From: Venatoribacter pacificus
Lineage (GTDB): Bacteria; Pseudomonadota; Gammaproteobacteria; Pseudomonadales; Oceanobacteraceae
Direction of reading: 5' to 3'
Length of the DNA stretch: 64,000 nt
Assembly (NCBI RefSeq): GCF_025318105.1
Contig: NZ_JAOANI010000019.1
Location: forward strand, 124,001 to 188,000
Numbering within the stretch: the first letter of the stretch is position 1; each line of letters begins with the position of its first letter. The notes under the pieces are model-generated. The model saw only the letters and a list, made by a program, of their open reading frames with translations, searched no databases and had not been told where the DNA came from. Below, in pieces: positions 8,519 through 15,304 of this stretch. The position numbers and the translations under genes were made by a program.

Positions 8519-10654
8519 ATGACGATTCAGACGCATAAACGCACCTGCAGTCTGTGCGAGGCCACCTGCGGCATTGAAATTGAATTTAATTCGGCAACGG
8601 AAGAGATTCTGTCCATTAAGGGCGATAAATCCGACCCCTTCAGTCGCGGCTATATCTGCCCGAAAGCTACCGCACTGCAGGATCTGCAGAACGATCCTGA
8701 CCGCTTGCGTACACCGCTGAAAAAAACCGCTTCCGGCTGGCAGGAGATTTCCTGGCCACAGGCGCTGAATGAAGCGGCAGAAGGTTTTCGCCGTATTCAG
8801 GCAGAGCACGGCCGTGATGCGGTGGGCAGTTATCTGGGCAATCCCAATGTTCACAATTACGGCAATATGATTTTTGGCCCGTTGCTGCTCAAGCAGCTGG
8901 GCTCGAAGAACAAATTCTCTGCAACATCGGTTGATCAGCTGCCGCACCATATGGCCAGTTTGCATATGTTTGGCCATCAGCTGCAGATTCCGGTGCCGGA
9001 TATTGACCGTACCGATTTTCTGATTGTTATGGGCGGTAATCCGCTGGCCTCAAACGGCAGCCTGATGACCGCGCCGGATATTAAAAACCGCCTGAAAGCC
9101 ATTCGTGAGCGCGGCGGCAAAATTCTGGTGATCGATCCGCGCCGCAGCGAAACCGCTGGCGTTGCTGATGAACACTGGTTTATCCGTCCGGGGCAGGATG
9201 TGCTGCTGTTGCTGTCGTTGCTCTATGTCTTTATCCATGAGCTGAGTGCCCAGCTGCCAGCGCTGCCGGAGTATATCGACAGTGCTGATCTGGCCGGATT
9301 GTGTGCGGCTTATGCGCCGGAAAATACGGCTGCACGCAGCGGTATTGAAGCCGCTCAGGTGCGCGCACTGGCGGCGCAATGGCTGCAGGCAAAATCTGCG
9401 GTTTGCTATGGCCGTATGGGGGTTTCGGTTCAGCAGTACGGTGGCCTGTGCCAGTGGCTGATCAATGTGCTGAACATTGTCAGTGGCAATTTTGATCGTA
9501 CAGGCGGGGCGATGTTTACCTCACCGGCAGTGGATATTGTTGGCATTACCGCCGCGCAGGGCGGGCGCGGACATTTTGACCGCTACCGTTCACGGGTGCG
9601 CAATCTGCCGGAATTCGGTGGCGAGCTGCCGGTGGCGGTGCTGGCCGAAGAAATCCTGACGCCGGGCAAAGGGCAGATCCGGGCGATGCTGACGGTGGCC
9701 GGTAATCCGCTGCTGTCTACGCCTAACACCCGCCAGCTTGAGCGTGCTTTTGAATCTCTCGATTTTATGGTGTCGGTGGATTATTTCCTCAATGAAACCA
9801 GCCGCCATGCGGATCTGATTCTGCCGCCGTGCGGCCCGCTGGAGCGTGATCATTACGATGTGATCTTTAACGCGCTGGCGGTACGCAATGTGGCTAAATA
9901 CTCGACGGCTTTGTTTAAACCCAAAGCCGGCGTGCTGCAGGACTGGCAGATTCTGCTGCAGCTGACCAAACGACTGAACCGCGGTGATCTGAAAAAACGC
10001 CTGACCAATCGCCTGACCTGGGCGGTGATGGGCTGGCTCAAGCCTGAAGGCGTGCTGAATAAAATGCTGAAAAGCGGCAAAACTGGGCTGGATCTCAACG
10101 CGCTGAAGAAACAGCCTGAAGGCATTGATCTCGGTGCGCTGCAGCCGGTGATGCCAAAGCGGCTGTTTACCCGTGATAAGCGTCTGAATCTGACGCCTGA
10201 TGTGTATCTCAATGCTCTGGCGCAGGTTGCTTCTGAGCTGCAGCAGCCGCTGACGGCCGATGGTGAGTTTCTGTTGATCGGTCGTCGCCATATCCGCTCC
10301 AACAACTCCTGGCTGCATAACAGCAAGCGTCTGGTGAAGGGCAAAAGCCGCTGCACGCTGATGCTCAATCCTGTTGATGCGGAGAGACTGGGTATCGCCG
10401 ATGGTGTCAGCGTGCGGGTCCGCTCGCGGGTCGCCGAGCTGGAGGTGGTGGCCGAAGTCACCGATGAACTGATGCCGGGGGTGGTCAGTATTCCTCACGG
10501 CTGGGGACATAATGTACCGGGCATCCGCTTAACTCAGGCGCAGGAAGTGGCCGGTGTTAACACCAACGACCTGACCGATGATCAGCTTCTGGATGGTCTG
10601 ACCGGTAATGCGGCGCTGAATGGCGTACCGGTACAGCTGCAGGCTATCGCCTGA
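8519..10654 (+). CDS. molybdopterin-dependent oxidoreductase, 4Fe-4S
   Basis: This 711-residue protein belongs to the bis-MGD (DMSO reductase) superfamily. The N-terminal Fe4S4 motif has C10, C13, C17 and C47 followed by PK, as in formate dehydrogenase and assimilatory nitrate reductase relatives. GGNPLASNG, VIDPRRSETA and a C-terminal molydop-binding domain with SIPHGWGHN and GVNTNDLTD follow. There is no Tat signal, so it is probably cytoplasmic. No electron-transfer subunit, chaperone or molybdenum cofactor gene is adjacent, so the substrate cannot be deduced. The ATG is preceded by AGGACAAC. It sits 98 bases upstream of pdxB on the same strand and could be co-transcribed with it. Confidence 0.85.
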   Translation: MTIQTHKRTCSLCEATCGIEIEFNSATEEILSIKGDKSDPFSRGYICPKATALQDLQNDPDRLRTPLKKTASGWQEISWPQALNEAAEGFRRIQAEHGRDAVGSYLGNPNVHNYGNMIFGPLLLKQLGSKNKFSATSVDQLPHHMASLHMFGHQLQIPVPDIDRTDFLIVMGGNPLASNGSLMTAPDIKNRLKAIRERGGKILVIDPRRSETAGVADEHWFIRPGQDVLLLLSLLYVFIHELSAQLPALPEYIDSADLAGLCAAYAPENTAARSGIEAAQVRALAAQWLQAKSAVCYGRMGVSVQQYGGLCQWLINVLNIVSGNFDRTGGAMFTSPAVDIVGITAAQGGRGHFDRYRSRVRNLPEFGGELPVAVLAEEILTPGKGQIRAMLTVAGNPLLSTPNTRQLERAFESLDFMVSVDYFLNETSRHADLILPPCGPLERDHYDVIFNALAVRNVAKYSTALFKPKAGVLQDWQILLQLTKRLNRGDLKKRLTNRLTWAVMGWLKPEGVLNKMLKSGKTGLDLNALKKQPEGIDLGALQPVMPKRLFTRDKRLNLTPDVYLNALAQVASELQQPLTADGEFLLIGRRHIRSNNSWLHNSKRLVKGKSRCTLMLNPVDAERLGIADGVSVRVRSRVAELEVVAEVTDELMPGVVSIPHGWGHNVPGIRLTQAQEVAGVNTNDLTDDQLLDGLTGNAALNGVPVQLQAIA

Positions 10655-10752
10655 TGACTGCTCCCTGATTAACACTCCCTGAGCCGTGGCAATTGTTATT
10701 CTTGATGGCAATTGCCACAATGGCGCCTTCCTGTTGAAAAGAGCGGACCCCA

Positions 10753-11895
10753 GTGCACATAGTTGCGGACGAAAACATTCCCCTGTTAAACGAATTCTTT
10801 GCGGATTTTGGTGATATCACGTTGGTAGAGGGGCGCAGCATGACTGCGGCCGACCTTGCCGGAGCGGATATTCTGCTGGTGCGTTCAGTGACCCGCGTTG
10901 ATGCGCAGTTGCTGGCCGGCAGTCAGGTGAAGTTTGTCGGCACGGCCACCATTGGTACTGATCACATTGATCGTGCGTATCTGGAAGAAGCCGGTATCGG
11001 CTTTAAAAGTGCGCCGGGTTGCAATGCTCAGGCGGTGGTTGATTATGTGCTCAGCGCATTAAGCGTTCTGGTGGATGAGCGCGGCATTGGCTTTACCGAT
11101 GTGACCGTAGGGATTGTCGGAGTGGGAAGCGTTGGCTGGCTGCTGCGTCGTCGTCTGGAAGAGATGGGCGTTACCGTGTTGGCCACCGACCCCTTTAAAA
11201 ATCCTGACGAGGTGGGTGAGCTGGTGTCACTCGACGAGGTTCTGGGCGCGGACGTGGTCACGCTGCATACGCCGCTTACCCGTGATGGCGAACACCCGAC
11301 CTGGCATTTGATTGATGAGCAACGTCTGGCGCAAATGAAACCGGATGCCAGCCTGATTAACGCCGGGCGCGGGGCGGTGGTGGATAATGCGGCCTTGCTG
11401 GCCCATATGCAAAAGAACCGCGATTTTGAAGCGATTCTGGATGTGTGGGAAAACGAGCCGGAGCTTGATTTGCAGCTGATGCAGCGTTGTCTGCTGGCAA
11501 CACCGCATATTGCCGGTTATTCGCTGGATGGCAAAATGCGCGGTACCGAATACGTGTATCAGGGCTTGTGCGAATTTTTTGGGTTGCCGGTGCGCCGCAA
11601 ACTGGCGCAGTTTTTACCGGAGCCGGGCGTTAAACGGGTGAATTTTTCTGATCAGGTGCCGGTTTATCAGGCCTTGCGTACCGCGATTCGCGCCTGTTAC
11701 GAAATTCGTGTTGATGATGGCGTGATGCGTACTGCGATGAAGCGCTCGGATAATCTGAAAGCAACCTTTGATCAGATGCGCAAAAACTATCCGTTACGTC
11801 GTGATATTCCGACGTTGCGGGTCGGTGTTCCGGCGAAATGCCACGACCTGCACGAAGCCTTGAGTGCCGCAGGTTTTGATGTGCGTACTAAATAA
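10753..11895 (+). CDS. pdxB: erythronate-4-phosphate dehydrogenase
   Basis: PdxB oxidises 4-phosphoerythronate in the DXP-dependent pathway to pyridoxal 5'-phosphate. The 380-residue protein is a D-2-hydroxyacid dehydrogenase with a Rossmann motif GVGSVGWLL near residue 120, a conserved N-terminal GTATIGTDHID, a catalytic His in TPHIAGYS and the C-terminal PdxB dimerisation region ending in AAGFDVR. Length matches the family (about 380). The start is GTG at 10753, giving MHIVADENIPL, the usual PdxB N-terminus. It is followed 32 bases later by a strong terminator. PLP made by this pathway serves AlaA encoded nearby, although the genes are convergent and not an operon. Confidence 0.96.
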   Translation: MHIVADENIPLLNEFFADFGDITLVEGRSMTAADLAGADILLVRSVTRVDAQLLAGSQVKFVGTATIGTDHIDRAYLEEAGIGFKSAPGCNAQAVVDYVLSALSVLVDERGIGFTDVTVGIVGVGSVGWLLRRRLEEMGVTVLATDPFKNPDEVGELVSLDEVLGADVVTLHTPLTRDGEHPTWHLIDEQRLAQMKPDASLINAGRGAVVDNAALLAHMQKNRDFEAILDVWENEPELDLQLMQRCLLATPHIAGYSLDGKMRGTEYVYQGLCEFFGLPVRRKLAQFLPEPGVKRVNFSDQVPVYQALRTAIRACYEIRVDDGVMRTAMKRSDNLKATFDQMRKNYPLRRDIPTLRVGVPAKCHDLHEALSAAGFDVRTK

Positions 11896-11926
11896 TATCG
11901 GGATTAGTTGATATTGGGATTGGCAC

Positions 11927-11957
11927 ATAAAAAACCGCGCCGGGCGCGGTTTTTTAT
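11927..11957 (+). terminator. rho-independent terminator after pdxB
   Basis: AAAAAACCGCGCC/GGGCGCGGTTTTTT forms a GC-rich stem with flanking A and T runs. Confidence 0.9.
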
Positions 11958-11987
11958 GTCTGATTTTCGCACGCTGGCGGTTTCACC

Positions 11988-12057
11988 TGGCTCCCACGCT
12001 CTGCGTGGTAGCCCTTGCTGGCACAGTTGCATTCCCACGCAGAGCGTAGGAACGAGG
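11988..12057. repeat. REP-like palindromic element
   Basis: Two related inverted segments, GCTCCCACGCTCTGCGTGG and CCCACGCAGAGCGTAGG, face each other across a short spacer, each itself partly palindromic. This pattern (TTCCCACGCTCTGCGTGGGA type) is a common extragenic repeat of proteobacteria. It lies between the two convergent terminators of pdxB and the 12118-12555 gene, a typical insertion site for such elements. Confidence 0.7.
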
Positions 12058-12067
12058 AAGAGCTCCC

Positions 12068-12099
12068 ATAAAAAAACCGCGCATTGCGCGGTTTTTATG
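12068..12099 (-). terminator. terminator after alaA-linked gene (bidirectional)
   Basis: AAAAAAACCGCGCA and TGCGCGGTTTTT form a tight stem with almost no loop. It is flanked by A and T runs, so it can act on both strands. It lies 19 bases beyond the minus-strand stop at 12118. Confidence 0.85.
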
Positions 12100-12117
12100 C
12101 CGGGTGTTTACCCGTCG

Positions 12118-12555
12118 TTATATGTGATTACTGAGCAGGTAATCCCGCACCAGTTCACCCAGCCAGAGCGAGTCGCCCTGCAGGCGGGCAAATTCCAGCA
12201 CCTGAAACACCGGCGTAATATCGCCAGAGTGTTCAATGTTCTCAGCATCACCACGCAGTGACTGTGGCTGGGCAGGTGCAATAAGACGGGTAAAGGCCTT
12301 ACTGGTGAGAACAAAATCATCCACCGAATCCTGACGGCTGAGGGCGCCGAAGCGGATAAAGCCTTCTTCACGAAGCCATTGCACCGCTCCGAGTGCCGCC
12401 AGGTGACGCGGACTGTGCAGGCCGAATTCGTCAACCGTATCCGGCCCGGAAATATCTTCGATAAACAGCGTTTGCTGTCGCGGAAATGCGCGGAAACCAC
12501 TCAGCAAAGTGGTTGCGCAATCTTTGTAAAAATCGTCGATATGAACGTCAAGCAT
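12118..12555 (-). CDS. conserved hypothetical protein downstream of alaA
   Basis: A 145-residue soluble protein of unknown function. It has a central FIEDISGPDTVDEFGLHSPRH segment that looks like a conserved core, then a helical region with WLREEGFIRF that resembles a winged-helix style fold by eye. No signal peptide or metal-binding motif is visible. Its ATG shares one base with the alaA stop (TGATG), so translation is coupled to alaA and the two form an operon ending at the terminator near 12080. I recall similar proteins in other Gammaproteobacteria but know of no assigned role. Confidence 0.75.
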   Translation of the reverse strand: MLDVHIDDFYKDCATTLLSGFRAFPRQQTLFIEDISGPDTVDEFGLHSPRHLAALGAVQWLREEGFIRFGALSRQDSVDDFVLTSKAFTRLIAPAQPQSLRGDAENIEHSGDITPVFQVLEFARLQGDSLWLGELVRDYLLSNHI

Positions 12556-13772
12556 CAGATCTGGTGGTAGCTTTCAAAAAACTGTTTGGTTTTGCTCAGC
12601 GCCAGGGTCAGGTCTTCCGGCCGTGGCAGGAACACCACACGGAAGTGATCCGGGTAGGGCCAGTTAAAGGCGGTACCGTGCACGATCAGAATTTTCTGTT
12701 GCTCCAGTAAATCGAGCACCAGACGTTCATCGTTGCGCACGTTGAATTTTTTCGCATCGACTTTCGGGAAGCAGTACAGCGCGCCCTGCGGTTTGACACA
12801 GCTGACGCCGGGGATGTCGTTGAGCATGTCCCAGGCAATATCACGTTGCTGACACAGGCGTCCACCGGGGGCGACCAGATCGTCAATGCTTTGATAGCCA
12901 CCCAGTGCGGTCTGGATCGCATACATGGCGGGCACGTTGGCACACATGCGCATAGAAGCCAGCAGTTCCAGGCCTTCAATGTAGTCTCGCGCTTTGTGTC
13001 TGGCGCCGCTGATGATCATCCAGCCGGAACGGAAACCGGCCAGGCGATAATTTTTTGATAGGCCGTTAAAAGTAACAATCAGCAGGTCATCGGCCAGTGA
13101 GGCGGTGGATACGTGCTCTACCTCATCGTACAGAATCTTGTCGTAAATCTCGTCGGAGAACACGATCAGGTTATTCTGACGGGCGATTTCCAGCATCTGC
13201 AGCAGCATTTCCTGCGGATAAACAGCACCGGTCGGGTTGTTCGGATTGATCAGTACCAGCGCACGGGTTTTATCGGTGATTTTGGCGCGCATATCGTCGA
13301 GGTCAGGCTGCCAGCCAGCGCCTTCGTCGCAGATATAATGCACGGCACGGCCACCGGCCAGGCTGACGGCCCCTGTCCATAACGGATAATCCGGCGCCGG
13401 AACCAACACTTCGTCGCCGTTATTCAGCAGGCCCTGCATGGCCATAACAATCAGTTCGCTGACGCCGTTGCCGACAATAATGTCTTCGATACCCACATGC
13501 TGAATATTTTTTTGCTGGGCGTACTGCATGATGGCTTTGCGGGCCGAAAACAGACCTTTGGAGTCGGCGTACCCTTCAGAATCCGGCAGGTTATAAATAA
13601 CGTCCTGAATGATTTCTTCTGGCGCATCAAGGCCAAATGGCTTGGGGTTGCCGATATTCAGTTTAAGAATACGGTGACCTTCTTCTTCCATGCGTTTGGC
13701 GGCTTGTAATACAGGTCCACGCAAATCGTAAAACACATTAGCCAATTTGTTGGATTTAAGAATTTCCTGCAT
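12555..13772 (-). CDS. alaA: alanine aminotransferase AlaA-like
   Basis: A fold-type I PLP aminotransferase of 405 residues that closely follows E. coli AlaA (YfbQ), which makes L-alanine from pyruvate and glutamate. The N-terminus has FYDLRGPVLQAAKRMEEEG and LKLNIGNP, the substrate segment INPNNPTGAVYP, the D/Y cofactor residues in FSDEIYDKILYD, and the PLP lysine in FNGLSKNYRLAGFR with the phosphate-binding RSGW. Length equals E. coli AlaA (405). It is the first gene of a two-gene operon with the hypothetical gene and is divergent from msrB, with about 90 bases between. Confidence 0.93.
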   Translation of the reverse strand: MQEILKSNKLANVFYDLRGPVLQAAKRMEEEGHRILKLNIGNPKPFGLDAPEEIIQDVIYNLPDSEGYADSKGLFSARKAIMQYAQQKNIQHVGIEDIIVGNGVSELIVMAMQGLLNNGDEVLVPAPDYPLWTGAVSLAGGRAVHYICDEGAGWQPDLDDMRAKITDKTRALVLINPNNPTGAVYPQEMLLQMLEIARQNNLIVFSDEIYDKILYDEVEHVSTASLADDLLIVTFNGLSKNYRLAGFRSGWMIISGARHKARDYIEGLELLASMRMCANVPAMYAIQTALGGYQSIDDLVAPGGRLCQQRDIAWDMLNDIPGVSCVKPQGALYCFPKVDAKKFNVRNDERLVLDLLEQQKILIVHGTAFNWPYPDHFRVVFLPRPEDLTLALSKTKQFFESYHQI

Positions 13773-13865
13773 GGAAGTCGCACTGCCTTTGTTGAAAGGA
13801 AAAAGAAAGCTGGCATGATACTCCTCCGGTCAACGCTTCGAAAGTGGCTATCAGGAGATCCGTCA

Positions 13866-14264
13866 ATGAGCAAAGTAAATAAAACAGCCGAACAGTGGCG
13901 GAAAGAACTGGATGCGGAAACCTATCGGGTGACGCGGGAGGCTGGTACAGAAGCGCCCTTCAGTGGGCGTTATCACGACAGCAAAGAGCAGGGGGTTTAC
14001 CACTGTATCTGTTGTGGTGAGGCCTTGTTTTTATCAGACACCAAGTTTGATTCCGGCTGCGGCTGGCCCAGTTTTTTTCAGCCGCTGACCGATGATGTGA
14101 TTGAAGAGCGCGTAGATACCAGCCACTTTATGGTGCGTACTGAAGTGCTGTGTCAGAACTGTGGTGCGCATCTGGGCCATGTGTTCAGCGACGGACCTGC
14201 GCCGACGGGCTTGCGTTATTGTATTAATTCGGTGTCGCTGGATCTGAAGAAAGACAGTGATTAA
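13866..14264 (+). CDS. msrB: peptide-methionine (R)-S-oxide reductase
   Basis: MsrB repairs methionine-R-sulfoxide in proteins. The 132-residue protein has the structural zinc cysteines C47, C50, C96 and C99, the GCGWPSF core (with C65) and the catalytic C119 in RYCINSVSLDL. The start at 13866 is preceded by CAGGAGA at 7 bases; an upstream in-frame codon at 13815 would add 17 residues that are not family-like. It is followed by a terminator and then by a glutathione peroxidase gene, so an oxidative-stress theme runs through 13.8-15.3 kb. No regulator site was identified. Confidence 0.96.
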   Translation: MSKVNKTAEQWRKELDAETYRVTREAGTEAPFSGRYHDSKEQGVYHCICCGEALFLSDTKFDSGCGWPSFFQPLTDDVIEERVDTSHFMVRTEVLCQNCGAHLGHVFSDGPAPTGLRYCINSVSLDLKKDSD

Positions 14265-14269
14265 ACAGA

Positions 14270-14297
14270 AGGGGCAGGCCGGGCTTGCCCTTTTTGT
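14270..14297 (+). terminator. rho-independent terminator after msrB
   Basis: AAGGGGCAGGCC and GGGCTTGCCCTTTTT form a stem ending in a T-run directly after the msrB stop. Confidence 0.85.
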
Positions 14298-14353
14298 TGA
14301 GAATATATATTGTGCGCAATAGTATTTATCAAAATAAAATATCCGGAGGTTTT

Positions 14354-14833
14354 ATGTCAGTACTTTCTCATACCATGCCGCTGCTGAGTGGCCAGGATCA
14401 GGATCTGAGTGCTTATCAGGGACAGGTTGTGTTGGTGGTGAATACGGCCAGCGAATGCGGCTTTACCTATCAATACGAAGGGCTTGAAGCTTTGTATCAG
14501 CAGTACAAGGACAAAGGCCTGGTGATTCTTGGTTTTCCCTGCAACCAGTTTGGTCAGCAGGAAAAGGGCGACAGTGCAACGATCGGCGCTTTCTGCCAGA
14601 AGAACTACGGTGTGACATTCCCGATGTTCAGCAAAATTGAAGTGAATGGCGAACATGCCGCGCCGTTGTATCAGCAACTGAAAAGCGCTGCTCCAGGTGT
14701 GTTGGGAACCAAGGGCATTAAGTGGAACTTCACTAAGTTTCTGATCAATCAGCAGGGCGAGGTTGTTAAACGCTATGCGCCGACCACCAAGCCAGAGAAA
14801 CTGCAGGCCGATATTGAACGTTTGTTGGGGTAG
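14354..14833 (+). CDS. glutathione peroxidase (BtuE type)
   Basis: A 159-residue thiol peroxidase of the GPx family that reduces hydrogen peroxide or lipid hydroperoxides, probably with thioredoxin or glutathione. It has the active-site NTASECGFT with cysteine (C35) in place of selenocysteine, the LGFPCNQFGQQE motif (Gln 69) and KWNFTKFLI with W124 and N125. The start at 14354 has a CCGGAGGT binding site; the frame extends 23 codons upstream without family similarity. The next gene starts three bases after the stop, so the peroxidase and the OhrR-like regulator are probably one operon with autoregulation. Confidence 0.93.
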   Translation: MSVLSHTMPLLSGQDQDLSAYQGQVVLVVNTASECGFTYQYEGLEALYQQYKDKGLVILGFPCNQFGQQEKGDSATIGAFCQKNYGVTFPMFSKIEVNGEHAAPLYQQLKSAAPGVLGTKGIKWNFTKFLINQQGEVVKRYAPTTKPEKLQADIERLLG

Positions 14834-14836
14834 GTT

Positions 14837-15304
14837 GTGAAACGCAAAGTGTACCAACAGCTGCATCTGGATAATCAGCTATGTTTCTCGGTTTACAGCT
14901 TGTCGCGCCTGATTACGCAGGCGTATCAACCGCTGCTGAAAAAACTGGAGCTGACCTATCCGCAATACCTGGTGATGCTGGTGTTGTGGCAGGCGCAGGA
15001 GGAAGAGCGGTTACCGGTTTCGGTAAAATATCTGTGTGAGCGGTTATTGCTGGATACCGGTACGGTGACACCATTGCTGAAACGCATGGAAGCGTCCGGG
15101 CTGTTGGTACGTAGTCGCAGCAGCGAGGATGAGCGGGTGGTGCTGGTTGCCTTAACCGATCGTGGCTGGGCACTGCGTGAGCAGGCGGCTTCTGTCCCGC
15201 AGGATATTCTCTGTGCTACCGCCGTGGATGCGGCTGAAGCACTGTCACTGAAAGAGCGCCTGCAAAGCCTGATTAATCGCTGGCGTTGCCGTAATAGTTG
15301 TTAA
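14837..15304 (+). CDS. MarR/OhrR-family redox regulator
   Basis: A 155-residue winged-helix repressor. The N-terminus has HLDNQLCFSVYSLSR with C16, matching the peroxide-sensing cysteine context of OhrR, and a central DNA-binding segment LLLDTGTVTPLLKRMEASGL followed by the wing RSRSSEDERVVLVALTDRG. OhrR senses organic hydroperoxides by oxidation of this cysteine and releases its operator. The start is GTG at 14837 with GGGGTAGG upstream. It probably controls the upstream glutathione peroxidase rather than an ohr gene, which is not seen here. Its 3' end overlaps the convergent sensor gene by 32 bases. Confidence 0.88.
   Translation: MKRKVYQQLHLDNQLCFSVYSLSRLITQAYQPLLKKLELTYPQYLVMLVLWQAQEEERLPVSVKYLCERLLLDTGTVTPLLKRMEASGLLVRSRSSEDERVVLVALTDRGWALREQAASVPQDILCATAVDAAEALSLKERLQSLINRWRCRNSC

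Noticed and set aside
9590..10510. 306-codon antisense frame in the oxidoreductase gene
   Set aside because: It is a Gln/His/Arg-rich shadow of a certain gene on the plus strand.
11908..12261. 117-codon frame across the REP-like repeat
   Set aside because: It covers two terminators and a repeat and overlaps a real minus-strand gene.
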